Shown: piece after piece, positions 20,706 to 29,526 of the stretch | How the letters are laid out: each line of letters opens with the position of its first letter | Numbering within the stretch: the stretch's first letter is position 1 | NCBI GenBank assembly: GCA_946479745.1 | Contig: CAMLGZ010000013.1 | Location: 21,660-85,659, forward strand | Direction of reading: 5' to 3' | DNA from: an uncultured Pseudoxanthomonas sp. | GTDB lineage: Bacteria > Pseudomonadota > Gammaproteobacteria > Xanthomonadales > Xanthomonadaceae | DNA length: 64,000 nucleotides | Made by a program: the position numbers and the translations under genes | Notes under the pieces: model-generated | The model's input: only the letters and a program-made list of their open reading frames with translations | Databases searched by the model: none | Told to the model about the DNA's origin: nothing

Positions 20706-21590
20706 ATGAGAAGCAACAAGGGCTTTTTGGCAACAATTGCAGTACTCGTTCTTTTTTGTGTATCGGCGAGCTCATCAGCAAGCACCATTCAGTGTAATGG
20801 ATGTACCAATACGCAATACAAAACATCAGCAAAAAATGCAGGCGTCGGCCAGCACTTCGTCATGGATCTAACGAATGCAAAGCTTACGTTTTGGGAAGTC
20901 GAATTCGTACCGGATGGGCCGCTCTATATTGCTTATGCGTTAACAATTCCTTCCGGAATAGAAGTTCAATTCTTGAACATTCTTGAGCAGAAAACTCAAG
21001 CGAAACTTAGCGGAAATCCTGGGTTGGTAATTACGGTCGATGCCAACAACCCAACGGGTGCTTCAACAATGATCGTTGATCCTCTTGGGGCTTGGGTAAA
21101 CTCCAACGCTTATGATGTCGTGTCGAATCCTGGAGTAAGAAATTCGATTGGTGCATCCCTTGCAAATGGATACACCGGGGCGGTGACCGGAAGCTCCACC
21201 CTGAATAGTGCTATTCAGAACCTGGTCTCTACACTTATGTCTGCCAGCACAGCGTTTACGTCTCCAATTTCAATCCGCATCGTCATTACCTGGAAAGACG
21301 GTAGCAAGACAACGTACGAAATGAGTTCTGGAGACGTCGCTGAAGCTAAATATGTCAATGGTGAAAGTCGTGATGAACGCAATCAACCGATTCCTGATCC
21401 GGCCTTCACTGATCCTACGACTGGCGGAGGATATTCAGGTACTTATACTTTCAATACCAACAACGCCATCGACGATTGGTTGAATGCGGCTGCGCAAGCT
21501 GGCATTCAAATAACCGGAGGAAGCTCAGGATTGCGCCTGTCGTGTTCATGGGTTAATACGACGCTTACGTGTAAGCGTTTGAATCAATAA
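20706..21590 (+). CDS. Secreted protein of unknown function
   Basis: A 294-residue protein with a signal peptide (MRSNKGFLATIAVLVLFCVS..., cleavage near SSSAS). The mature N-terminus has a C-x-x-C pair in QCNGCTNTQYK, then a GVGQHFVMDLTNAKLTFWEVEF stretch, and a C-terminal pair of Cys (LSCSWVNTTLTCKR). The start at 20706 has GGAGG at 20691-20695; an upstream in-frame start at 20595 lies inside the repeat and is rejected. Base composition is clearly more AT-rich than the core genes, which suggests transfer. Similar proteins exist in Xanthomonadaceae to my memory, but I know no function. Confidence 0.75.
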   Translation: MRSNKGFLATIAVLVLFCVSASSSASTIQCNGCTNTQYKTSAKNAGVGQHFVMDLTNAKLTFWEVEFVPDGPLYIAYALTIPSGIEVQFLNILEQKTQAKLSGNPGLVITVDANNPTGASTMIVDPLGAWVNSNAYDVVSNPGVRNSIGASLANGYTGAVTGSSTLNSAIQNLVSTLMSASTAFTSPISIRIVITWKDGSKTTYEMSSGDVAEAKYVNGESRDERNQPIPDPAFTDPTTGGGYSGTYTFNTNNAIDDWLNAAAQAGIQITGGSSGLRLSCSWVNTTLTCKRLNQ

Positions 21591-21630
21591 CGATCTGTTT
21601 TTTGGCGCGAACTTTAAATTGAAGTTTTTT

Positions 21631-21664
21631 CCTTGTCTGCTCAAAATAAATTGAGCAGACAAGG
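21631..21664. other. Perfect 14-bp hairpin
   Basis: CCTTGTCTGCTCAA and TTGAGCAGACAAGG flank the loop AATAAA, 40 bp after the secreted-protein gene. The T-run lies on the 5' side (gaagtttttt), and only cgttt follows the stem, so it is not a standard intrinsic terminator, though it may still end transcription or protect the mRNA 3' end. Confidence 0.6.
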
Positions 21665-21822
21665 CGTTTGCCGGTTGAATGCAAGCTTGGGTCTGTGCCA
21701 CTTTTCTTTCATGATTCCGTAGTTTATCCGCATTGATCCTTAACCCATTTAACGCGCCTCTGGGGAGATATAGCGGAACGCTCGGAGCTAGGTATGGTCT
21801 CAGGTTCTGAGGGCGCTCCCCA

Positions 21823-22641
21823 TCAGAACCTTCCCTCAGTCATTCCGTAAACCTTGTCCCGCAAAGCCACCAGCTTCGGCCCGAAGTCCTGCACCAGCTT
21901 CTCCCGCGTCATCACCGACACGCGGCCGCTGCAATTGAACGCCAGCACCCGGCTGCGGTCGGCCGAGACCATGGGGACGCCGATGGCGAACACGTCCGGG
22001 TTCCAGTCGCCCAGCGAGAAACAGAAACCGTAGTTCTCGTAATCCTGCCGCGCCCGCACGATGCCGCTGCGGATCTTCGGCCAAAGGCCCGGTTCGCATT
22101 CGGCCTCGAACTCGGCCAGATTGCGGTCGAACACCTCCTGCGGGCGTGAGGCAAGATCGGCCCGGCCCAACGCAGTCGAACCGTGCGGCACGCGGGCGCC
22201 GGGTTCGAGCTTCATCTGGAACGTAGGGTCGCCCTGGCAAACCTCCAGCAACACCATGCGCATGCCGTCGGCGGCGGCCAGCATCACCGCCGATTGCGTG
22301 TACTCGGCCAGCTCGCGCATCAACGGACGGGCGATGGCCACCACATCGTTGCCTTTCATGAAGGCGTGCCCGAGCGATAGCACCGCCGTGCCCAAAGAAT
22401 ATTTCTCCAGCGCCGCCGAATAAGTCAGATAGCCAAGCGAGGACAAAGTGAAAGTCAGCCGCGAAACCGTGGCCTTGGGCAAGCCAGTCCGCCGCGCCAG
22501 TTCCTGGTTACCCAAATGCTGGGTGCCGAATTCGAAGCAGCGCAGAATGGAGAAAGCGCGCGCGATCGCGGTTACGAACTGAGGATGGCGTTCGTCGACG
22601 AGAGGACTGAAGGCGTCGAGCTTGCGTTTGGGGTTGCCCAT
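21823..22641 (-). CDS. IclR family transcriptional regulator
   Basis: A 272-residue regulator with an N-terminal winged helix (LGNQELARRTGLPKATVSRL, residues ~42-62) and a C-terminal IclR effector domain (GSTALGRADLAS, and SLGDWNPDVFAIGVPM). It is divergent from the acyl-CoA dehydrogenase cluster, with two matching palindromes in the intergenic region, so it very likely controls that cluster and itself. The effector is unknown; it may be an aromatic or acyl compound as in PcaR-like members. Confidence 0.9.
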   Translation of the reverse strand: MGNPKRKLDAFSPLVDERHPQFVTAIARAFSILRCFEFGTQHLGNQELARRTGLPKATVSRLTFTLSSLGYLTYSAALEKYSLGTAVLSLGHAFMKGNDVVAIARPLMRELAEYTQSAVMLAAADGMRMVLLEVCQGDPTFQMKLEPGARVPHGSTALGRADLASRPQEVFDRNLAEFEAECEPGLWPKIRSGIVRARQDYENYGFCFSLGDWNPDVFAIGVPMVSADRSRVLAFNCSGRVSVMTREKLVQDFGPKLVALRDKVYGMTEGRF

Positions 22642-22658
22642 TACCGGTATCTCCAGTT

Positions 22659-22677
22659 AGTTCCGCATAACAGAACT
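22659..22677. promoter_or_regulatory. Putative IclR operator, site 1
   Basis: AGTTCCGCATAACAGAACT: arms AGTTC and GAACT separated by 9 bp, starting 18 bp upstream of the IclR gene. It has the same arm sequence and spacing as site 2. Confidence 0.55.
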
Positions 22678-22792
22678 GTATTGATGATGGCGTTGCATGT
22701 TGAAGACGCACAGCCTTGCCAGCGGACTTTATGGCGACCTCCAGCTTGTTTAGACCAAAGCCACTCAGTACGATGGATCGATATTCAGGAAC

Positions 22793-22815
22793 TTAGTTCC
22801 ATCATACAGAACTAA
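22793..22815. promoter_or_regulatory. Putative IclR operator, site 2
   Basis: Perfect 7-bp arms TTAGTTC and GAACTAA separated by 9 bp (CATCATACA). A further GGAACTTAGTTCC palindrome overlaps its left side (22788-22800). It lies 82 bp upstream of the phosphotransferase gene start. Confidence 0.6.
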
Positions 22816-22896
22816 AGATCGCTCACCTATGGCTACGCCAGACCCGCATCACCGCACCCGACAGGTATCAACGGCTTTATCGCGTCAGGCGATGGC

Positions 22897-23961
22897 ATGA
22901 CCGGCGCGAATTCGAGCAGCGCAACGCAGGATCCTTTCGACCTAGGGGCGTTGGACGCGTATCTGCAGCGGCACATCGCCGGCTTTGAAGGTCCGATCCA
23001 GGTCTCCCGCTTCAAAGGCGGTCAGTCCAACCCGACCTATTTATTGAGCACTCCCATGCGCCAATACGTAATGCGCTCCAAACCGGCGCCGGTCGCGCAG
23101 CTGCTGCCTTCGGCGCATGCGGTAGAGCGCGAGTTCCGATTGCAGGCCGCGCTGGCCGGGAGTGCGGTGCCGGTAGCGGGCATGCATTGCCTGTGCGAGG
23201 ACGAATCGGTGATAGGGCGCGCTTTCTACGTCATGGATTTCGTAGAAGGGCGCATCTTCTGGGAACAATCGCTGCCGGGCATCGAACCGGTCGAGCGCGC
23301 TGCCTTGTACGACGAACTCAACCGTGTCATCGCCGCGCTGCACGAAGTCGATTTCGCCGCATTGGGATTGGCCGACTACGGCAAGGCCGGCAACTACTTT
23401 TCGCGCCAGGTCGATCGCTGGACGCGGCAATACCGCGCCAGCGAAACCGGCAGCATCGAGGCCATGGACAAGCTGATCGAATGGCTGCCGCTGCACATAC
23501 CGCAGGAGGAAAACCCGCAGGTATCGCTGGTGCACGGCGACTACCGGCTGGACAACGTCATCTTCCATCCCGCCGAACCGCGCATCCTGGCGGTGATCGA
23601 CTGGGAGCTTTCCACGCTGGGGCACCCGCTGGCCGATTTCGCCTATCACCTGATGAGCTGGCATATCGCGCCGGGCGGGGCGATGCGCGGCCTGGCCGGG
23701 CTGGACCTGCCAGCGCTGGGCATTCCGCGAGAATCCGAATACGTCGCCGCTTACGAACGGCGCATCGGCCGCAGCGCGGCCGGCGACTGGAACTACTACC
23801 TGGCTTACAACCTCTTCCGCATCGCTGCGATTCTTCAAGGCATCGCCAAGCGCGTGCAGGAAGGGACCGCCAGCAGCCCGCAGGCCGCTGAATACGGACG
23901 CCAGGCCAAACCGCTGGCCGAACTGGGCTGGCGTTTCGCGCAACAGGCCGGAGACGCCTGA
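22897..23961 (+). CDS. APH-fold phosphotransferase, ACAD10/11-like kinase
   Basis: A 354-residue aminoglycoside-phosphotransferase-fold protein. Kinase motifs are GGQSNPTYLL (nucleotide loop), VHGDYRLDNVIFH (catalytic Asp/Asn) and VIDWELSTLG (metal Asp). This subgroup matches the kinase half of human ACAD10/ACAD11 and bacterial enzymes that phosphorylate 4-hydroxyacyl-CoA (as in the Pseudomonas levulinate pathway), rather than antibiotic resistance enzymes. It is first in a same-strand cluster followed 34 bp later by a long acyl-CoA dehydrogenase, the expected partner. Confidence 0.85.
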   Translation: MTGANSSSATQDPFDLGALDAYLQRHIAGFEGPIQVSRFKGGQSNPTYLLSTPMRQYVMRSKPAPVAQLLPSAHAVEREFRLQAALAGSAVPVAGMHCLCEDESVIGRAFYVMDFVEGRIFWEQSLPGIEPVERAALYDELNRVIAALHEVDFAALGLADYGKAGNYFSRQVDRWTRQYRASETGSIEAMDKLIEWLPLHIPQEENPQVSLVHGDYRLDNVIFHPAEPRILAVIDWELSTLGHPLADFAYHLMSWHIAPGGAMRGLAGLDLPALGIPRESEYVAAYERRIGRSAAGDWNYYLAYNLFRIAAILQGIAKRVQEGTASSPQAAEYGRQAKPLAELGWRFAQQAGDA

Positions 23962-23995
23962 TGCGCGTTCTGCCGGCTAATGGTTGAGGCCACGT

Positions 23996-25822
23996 ATGGA
24001 CTCGCTGCTGCTCTCTCGTCGCGACCTGCAGTTCCTGCTGTACGAATGGCTGGACGTCGAATCGCTGATCCGAGCCGAACGCTACGCCGATCACAGCCGC
24101 GAAACCTTCGACGCGGCGCTGGACACCTGCGAACGCATCGCCACCGAAGTCTTCGCCCCGCACAACCAGAAGGCCGACCAGCATGAGCCGCGTTTCGACG
24201 GAAATACGGTCGCGTTGATCGAAGAAGTCGGGCCAGCGCTGCGGGCGTTCGCCGATGCGGGGCTGATCGCCGCTGGACATGATTACGCATTGGGCGGCAT
24301 GCAGTTGCCGGCAGTGGTGGAGAAGGCGGGGCTGACCTATCTGTATGCCGCCAACGTCGGCACCAGCGCCTATCCGCTGTTGACCATGGGCAACGCCAAC
24401 CTGTTGCTCGCGCATGGCAGTCAGGCGCAGGTCCAGGCGTTCGTCATGCCGGAACTCGAAGGCCGTTATTTCGGCACCATGTGCTTGTCGGAACCGCAGG
24501 CAGGTTCCTCATTGTCCGACATCGCCACGCGCGCCGACTATGAAGGCGAATCCACTTTCGGCCCGCAGTACCGCGTGACCGGCAACAAGATGTGGATCTC
24601 CGGCGGAGACCATGAACTGTCGGAGAATATCGTGCACCTGGTGCTGGCGAAGATTCCCGGACCGGACGGCCGGCTGATTCCCGGTGTGAAGGGAATTTCT
24701 CTGCTACTGGTGCCCAAGTTCCTGGTTGGCCAGGACGGCGCGCTGCGCGAGCGCAACGATGTGCAGCTGGCAGGCATCAATCACAAGATGGGCTATCGCG
24801 GCACAGTCAACTGTCTGTTGAATTTCGGCGAAGGCACGCGCCATCGCCCTGGCGGAAAGGGCGGGGCGGTCGGCTATCTGGTCGGCGAAGCTCACCACGG
24901 CCTTGCCTACATGTTCCACATGATGAATGAGGCGCGTATCGGCGTAGGTCTGGGCGCGGTGGCGCTGGGCTACACCGGCTACCTGCATGCGCTGGACTAT
25001 GCGCGCAACCGGCCACAAGGCCGTCCAGTCGGCAATGAAGGCAAAGATCCTTCCAGCCCGCAGACCCGCATCATCCATCACGCCGATGTGAAACGCATGC
25101 TGCTGGCGCAGAAGTCGTATGTGGAAGGCGCATTGGCTTTCAACCTGTACTGCGCACAGCTGGTCGATCAGGCCCGCGTGGCTGCCGATGCGGACGAACG
25201 TGCCGCACTGACGCGGTTGCTCGATATCCTGACGCCCATCGCCAAGAGCTGGCCTTCGCAGTGGTGTCTGGCCGCCAACGACCTGGCCATACAAGTGCAT
25301 GGCGGCTACGGCTACACGCGCGACTACAAGGTGGAACAGTTCTACCGGGACAACCGTCTCAATCCCATCCACGAAGGTACGCACGGCATCCAGGGACTGG
25401 ATTTGCTGGGCCGCAAGGTGGTGACCGAAAACGGCGCGGCATTCAAATTGTTCGCGGGCCGTGTGGCGGAAACCATCGGCAAAGCCAGTGCTCACAAAAA
25501 CCTTGCCGAATCCGCTGGCGCTCTTGGACAGCGTTTCCAACGCCTTGCGGAAGTGACGCGTACTTTGTGGTCGGCCGGCGATGTGCAGCTGACCCTTGCC
25601 AATGCGACTGTCTACCTGGAAGCCTTCGGCCACATCGCCATCGCCTGGATATGGCTGGAGCAAGGGTTGGCGGCGGAGACGAAAGAGGGCGATTTCTACG
25701 AAGGCAAGCGCAGCGCCATGCGTTACTTCTTCCGTTGGGAATTGCCCAAGGTCGACGCGCAACTCGATCTGCTGGCCAGTCTGGACCGCACCGCATTGGA
25801 CATGCAGGACGCTTTCTTCTAA
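23996..25822 (+). CDS. Acyl-CoA dehydrogenase (long, ~600-residue type)
   Basis: A 608-residue flavoenzyme with an extra N-terminal segment (MDSLLLSRRDLQFLLYEWL), the central FAD/acyl-CoA domains (MCLSEPQAGSSLSDI, YRVTGNKMWISGGDHEL) and an additional C-terminal helical domain. The catalytic Glu is at about residue 460 in IHEGTHGIQGLDLLGRK. The ATG at 23996 is used; a TTG 12 bp upstream is also in frame. With the upstream kinase it may process phosphorylated hydroxyacyl-CoA. Substrate is not determined. Confidence 0.92.
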   Translation: MDSLLLSRRDLQFLLYEWLDVESLIRAERYADHSRETFDAALDTCERIATEVFAPHNQKADQHEPRFDGNTVALIEEVGPALRAFADAGLIAAGHDYALGGMQLPAVVEKAGLTYLYAANVGTSAYPLLTMGNANLLLAHGSQAQVQAFVMPELEGRYFGTMCLSEPQAGSSLSDIATRADYEGESTFGPQYRVTGNKMWISGGDHELSENIVHLVLAKIPGPDGRLIPGVKGISLLLVPKFLVGQDGALRERNDVQLAGINHKMGYRGTVNCLLNFGEGTRHRPGGKGGAVGYLVGEAHHGLAYMFHMMNEARIGVGLGAVALGYTGYLHALDYARNRPQGRPVGNEGKDPSSPQTRIIHHADVKRMLLAQKSYVEGALAFNLYCAQLVDQARVAADADERAALTRLLDILTPIAKSWPSQWCLAANDLAIQVHGGYGYTRDYKVEQFYRDNRLNPIHEGTHGIQGLDLLGRKVVTENGAAFKLFAGRVAETIGKASAHKNLAESAGALGQRFQRLAEVTRTLWSAGDVQLTLANATVYLEAFGHIAIAWIWLEQGLAAETKEGDFYEGKRSAMRYFFRWELPKVDAQLDLLASLDRTALDMQDAFF

Positions 25823-25849
25823 TAACTATTCGCAACAAAGGCATACGAC

Positions 25850-26629
25850 ATGGCTGACAAGAATATTTTCGATCTCACCGGCAAGACCGCACTCGTCACC
25901 GGCGGCTCGCGCGGGCTGGGCCTGCAGATGGCCGAAGCACTGGGAAGCTATGGCGCACGGGTGGTGCTGTCCGCCCGCAAGGCCGATGAACTACAGCAGG
26001 CGCAGGCGTATCTGCAGAAACTGGGGATAGATGCCGACTGGGTCGCTGCCGATGGCTCGAAGGACGCCGACATCGCCGCGTTGGCCGATGCGGTGCTCGG
26101 GAAGCTCGATCACGTCGATATCCTGGTCAACAATGCGGGTGCCAGTTGGGGAGCGCCTGCCGAGGACTATCCGGCCGAGGCCTGGGACAAGGTGTTCAAT
26201 CTCAATATCCGCGGCCTGTTTTTGCTCACCCAGCAGATCGGAAAGCGATCGATGATCCCGCGCAAATACGGCCGAATTATCAATATCGCTTCCATCGCGG
26301 GCTTGCGCGGAAATCCGCCCGGCGCCATGCAGACCATCGCCTACAACACCAGCAAGGGCGCACTGGTGAATTTCACCCGCACGCTGGCGGGCGAGTGGGG
26401 TAAGTACGGCATTACCGTCAACGCGCTGGCTCCCGGATTCTTCCCGTCGAAGATGTCGCAGGTGCTGATCAAGACGCTGGGAGAGGAAACGCTGATCGGC
26501 AATTCGCCGTTGCAGCGGCTGGGCGACGATGAGGATCTGAAGGGGGCGACATTGCTGTTCGCTTCCGATGCGGGCAAGCACATTACCGGCCAGATACTGG
26601 CGGTCGACGGCGGTTACAGCGCGGTTTGA
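25850..26629 (+). CDS. Short-chain dehydrogenase/reductase
   Basis: A 259-residue classical SDR. The cofactor motif TGGSRGLGLQMAE is at residues ~18-30, NNAG follows near residue 93, and the catalytic region has IASIAG and YNTSKG. Ends with the usual QILAVDGGYSAV. The Arg after the glycine motif (SRG, then SARK) suggests NADP(H). Likely the oxidoreductase of a hydroxyacyl substrate in this cluster. Confidence 0.92.
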   Translation: MADKNIFDLTGKTALVTGGSRGLGLQMAEALGSYGARVVLSARKADELQQAQAYLQKLGIDADWVAADGSKDADIAALADAVLGKLDHVDILVNNAGASWGAPAEDYPAEAWDKVFNLNIRGLFLLTQQIGKRSMIPRKYGRIINIASIAGLRGNPPGAMQTIAYNTSKGALVNFTRTLAGEWGKYGITVNALAPGFFPSKMSQVLIKTLGEETLIGNSPLQRLGDDEDLKGATLLFASDAGKHITGQILAVDGGYSAV

Positions 26630-26654
26630 GCGGAACATCGCCTGGGAGGGCAGC

Positions 26655-27557
26655 ATGAAGGAATTCAAGGGCAAGGTAGCGGTGATCACGGGCGCGGGTT
26701 CGGGTTTCGGCCGCGAGTTCGCGCGCATCGGCGCATCGCTGGGCATGAAGCTGGTGCTGGCTGATATCCAGGCCGACGCGCTGGAGGAAACGCGTGCCGA
26801 AGTGGAAGCGCAAGGCGCGGAAGTCTTGGCGCAAGTGGTGGATGTTTCCAACGGCGCGCAGATCGAAGCACTTGCCGAAACCACCATGGCGACCTTCGGC
26901 GGCGTGCACCTGCTGTTCAACAACGCCGGCATCGGTGCTGCTGGCTTGATCTGGGAAAACACCGTGCGCGACTGGGAATGGGCGCTGGGCGTGAATCTGT
27001 GGGGTGTGATCCACGGCGTGCGCGCTTTCACTCCACTGATGCTGGCCGCCGCCAAGGCCGACCCCGGCTATCGGGGCCATATCGTCAACACCGCATCGAT
27101 GGCGGGCTTGTTGAATCAGCCCAACCTGGGCGCCTACAACGTGTCCAAGCATGCGGTCGTGTCCTTGAGCGAAACGCTCTTCCACGACCTGTCCCTGGTG
27201 ACCGATCAGGTGCATTGCTCGGTGCTGTGTCCTTATTTCGTGCCCACCGGTATCCATCAGTCGCGCCGCAACCGGCCGGCCGACTTGGCCAACCCGACCC
27301 CCGCCACCCGTTCGCAAATGATCGCCCAGGCCATGGTCAGCAAGGCGGTCATTTCAGGGAAACTTACCGCTGCCGATATCGCTCAGCGCACCTTCGATGC
27401 GATAAGGAGCGATTCTTTCTACATCGTCTCGCACCCGGATGCGCTGGAAGGCGTCCGCCAGCAGGCCGAGGACGTGGTGGCGTTGCGCAACCCGACCGAT
27501 CCCTTCGCGCACAAGCCCGAGCTGCGCGCGCAACTGCAGGCCGCGCTGCGGGACTGA
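26655..27557 (+). CDS. Short-chain dehydrogenase/reductase
   Basis: A 300-residue SDR. Motifs are TGAGSGFGREFARIG near the N-terminus, FNNAGIGAAG, and TASMAGLL with YNVSKHAVV. It has a longer C-terminus than its neighbour. The ATG at 26655 follows GGGAGGG by five bases and gives the standard N-terminus (KEFKGKVAVITGAG); an open frame upstream overlaps the previous gene and is rejected. It lies 25 bp behind the first SDR, clearly in an operon. Confidence 0.92.
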   Translation: MKEFKGKVAVITGAGSGFGREFARIGASLGMKLVLADIQADALEETRAEVEAQGAEVLAQVVDVSNGAQIEALAETTMATFGGVHLLFNNAGIGAAGLIWENTVRDWEWALGVNLWGVIHGVRAFTPLMLAAAKADPGYRGHIVNTASMAGLLNQPNLGAYNVSKHAVVSLSETLFHDLSLVTDQVHCSVLCPYFVPTGIHQSRRNRPADLANPTPATRSQMIAQAMVSKAVISGKLTAADIAQRTFDAIRSDSFYIVSHPDALEGVRQQAEDVVALRNPTDPFAHKPELRAQLQAALRD

Positions 27558-27706
27558 GCGGGCGGGCTTCCCGCAGGTCCAGGCCGTTTCGGCAATCCGC
27601 CTGAACGAAAACCGTCGCCGTCCGCATCCTTGTCGATTCCGGCATCGCTCATTCGATGCATTGGTATCCTGCCCAAAAATGGGCATCAACCGAGGAGAGG
27701 GTTTTC

Positions 27707-28066
27707 ATGAGCTACGTCGACGGATTCGTACTGGCGGTACCGACCAAGAACCTCGCCGCCTACCGCACTATGGCCCGTAAAGCGGGCAAGGTCTGGATGG
27801 AGCACGGCGCGCTTTCCTATATCGAATGCGTGGGCGACGACGTGCCGCCCGGCAAGCTCACCTCGTTTCCGCTGGCGGTGAAGCTGAAGAAGGACGAGAC
27901 CGTGGTGTTCTCATGGATCGTTTACAAATCGCGTTCGCAGCGGGACAAGACCAACAAGAAGGTCATGGCCGATCCGCGGCTCGCCAGCATGATGGATCCC
28001 AAAAAGCTGCCGTTCGACGGTAAGCGGATGATCTTCGGCGGCTTCAAGAGTCTGGTTGAGCTCTAA
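27707..28066 (+). CDS. DUF1428 (YbaA-like) family protein
   Basis: A 119-residue cytosolic protein of the DUF1428 family: MSYVDGFVLAVPTKNLAAYR at the start and PFDGKRMIFGGFKSLVEL at the end, both family hallmarks. The dimeric alpha/beta-barrel fold known for the family has no assigned activity. A GAGGAGAGG sequence precedes the start. A 149-bp gap separates it from the SDR gene. Confidence 0.9.
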   Translation: MSYVDGFVLAVPTKNLAAYRTMARKAGKVWMEHGALSYIECVGDDVPPGKLTSFPLAVKLKKDETVVFSWIVYKSRSQRDKTNKKVMADPRLASMMDPKKLPFDGKRMIFGGFKSLVEL

Positions 28067-28099
28067 GCGTCCGTTGCGGCCCGGCCAGGAGATAGATAC

Positions 28100-28747
28100 A
28101 TGTCATTAGTGTTCCATTACCACCCGCTTGCCTCGTTCTGCCACAAAGCACTGATTGCACTGTACGAGAACGAGGTGTCGTTCGTCCCTCAACTGGTGGA
28201 TCTGGGAGATCCGACGCAACGCGCCGGGTTCCTTCGTGTGTGGCCGATCGGCAAGTTCCCGGTACTGCGAGATGAAGCCCGCGAGAAGACCATCCCCGAA
28301 TCGAGCATCATCATCGAGTACTTGCAACAGCATTATCCCGGCAAGGTAAGGCTGATTCCCGAGCTCACCGACGACGCGCGCGAAACCAGGCTGCTGGATC
28401 GCTTTTTCGACCTGTACGTGCACGAGCCCATGCAGAAGATCGTGACCGACCGTCTGCGACCTGACGGAAGCAATGACCCGCATGGAGTGGAGCACGCGCG
28501 CAAAGTGATGCGCACGGCCTTCGATATGCTGGAAAAAGACATGGCCCAGCGCAACTGGGCAGCGGGTGAAAGTTTCGGCCTGGCCGACTGCGCCGCCGCT
28601 CCAGCCCTGTTTTATGCCAACAAAGTGATGCCGATCGCTGACCATCATCCGCATCTGGCCCGCTACCTGGACCGCTTGATGCAACGCCCGTCCTATGTCC
28701 GCGTATTGGCCGAAGCCCAGCCTTACTTCGCCATGTTCCCGAGCTGA
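28100..28747 (+). CDS. Glutathione S-transferase family protein
   Basis: A 215-residue GST. The thioredoxin-like N-terminal half (FHYHPLASFCHKALIALYEN, KFPVLRD, IPESSIIIEYL) provides the glutathione site, with ES as the gamma-Glu-binding pair, and the all-helical C-terminal half carries FGLADCAAAPAL. The substrate is unknown. AGGAGA precedes the ATG. Same strand and close spacing (33 bp) with the DUF1428 gene. Confidence 0.92.
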   Translation: MSLVFHYHPLASFCHKALIALYENEVSFVPQLVDLGDPTQRAGFLRVWPIGKFPVLRDEAREKTIPESSIIIEYLQQHYPGKVRLIPELTDDARETRLLDRFFDLYVHEPMQKIVTDRLRPDGSNDPHGVEHARKVMRTAFDMLEKDMAQRNWAAGESFGLADCAAAPALFYANKVMPIADHHPHLARYLDRLMQRPSYVRVLAEAQPYFAMFPS

Positions 28748-28778
28748 CCAACCCTCCACATAAAGGAAAGATACGATC

Positions 28779-29369
28779 ATGAATAGAAAAATCCTGTTCT
28801 TCGCAATGCTGGTTGCCGCCTGTGGCCCGGCAATGGCGGCGCCTGTCAGTTACGACATCGATCCGATGCATACCTATCCCAGTTTCGAAGCCGACCACAT
28901 GGGTATCTCGTTCTGGCGCGGAAAGTTCAACAAAACTACCGGCACGCTGGTCCTGGACAAGGAAGCCTCGACGGGCAGCGTGGACGTCAAGATCGACATC
29001 GCCAGCGTGGATTTCGGCCTCGATGCGATGAACCAGCAGGCCGTGTCGCCGGAATTCTTCGATAGCGCCAAGTACTCGCAAGCGACGTACAAGGGAAAGC
29101 TGGTTGACTTCGTGGACGGAGCGCCTACCCGCGTAGTGGGCGACCTGACCTTGCACGGAGTCACCCGGCCGGTAGAACTTAAGATCAACCGCTTCAAGTG
29201 CATCCCGCACCCCATGTTCAAACGCGAACTCTGCGGCGCCGATGCGTCGGCTGTGTTCAAGCGCGATGAGTTCGGACTCACCGCCGGCAAGGAATACGGT
29301 TTCAGCATGGATGTGAACTTGCGTATCCAGATGGAAGCGGTAGTGCCGGAGAAGGCTTCGAAGCCCTGA
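28779..29369 (+). CDS. YceI family periplasmic protein
   Basis: A 196-residue secreted protein with a signal peptide (cleavage near GPAMA/AP). The lipocalin-like YceI barrel is shown by YDIDPMHTYPSFEADHMG near the mature N-terminus and GDLTLHGVTRPVELKI later. Family members bind isoprenoid-type lipids; the ligand here is not known. GGAAAG lies before the start. It ends the IclR-side gene group and is convergent with the sigma factor gene. Confidence 0.92.
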   Translation: MNRKILFFAMLVAACGPAMAAPVSYDIDPMHTYPSFEADHMGISFWRGKFNKTTGTLVLDKEASTGSVDVKIDIASVDFGLDAMNQQAVSPEFFDSAKYSQATYKGKLVDFVDGAPTRVVGDLTLHGVTRPVELKINRFKCIPHPMFKRELCGADASAVFKRDEFGLTAGKEYGFSMDVNLRIQMEAVVPEKASKP

Positions 29370-29388
29370 CGGTCTGTTCGATGCGAAA

Positions 29389-29418
29389 GCTGACTGTCGG
29401 ACGAGTCCGGCAGTTAGC
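29389..29418. terminator. Hairpin between convergent yceI-like and sigma-factor genes
   Basis: A 13-bp stem GCTGACTGTCGGA / TCCGGCAGTTAGC with a CGAG loop; its two imperfect pairs are G-U on the + strand. It lies 20 bp after the YceI stop. No U tract follows, so termination is a guess from position. Confidence 0.4.
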
Positions 29419-29526
29419 GTGGATCAGTTGCTGGGCTCCACCACGGAAGCGATGCCAAACTGCCAGCAGGCATAGGGAGTAATGCCGCTGTGGCTTTGCT
29501 TTTGTTTCCGCCGATCGCAACGGCAC

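Noticed and set aside
21631..21664. Intrinsic terminator at the perfect 14-bp hairpin
   Set aside because: The T-run is on the wrong side of the stem for + strand termination and there is no U tract for the minus strand either; kept only as a hairpin.
22897..23961. Aminoglycoside resistance phosphotransferase
   Set aside because: The APH fold is real, but the operon with acyl-CoA dehydrogenase and SDRs matches the ACAD10/11-like metabolic kinases.
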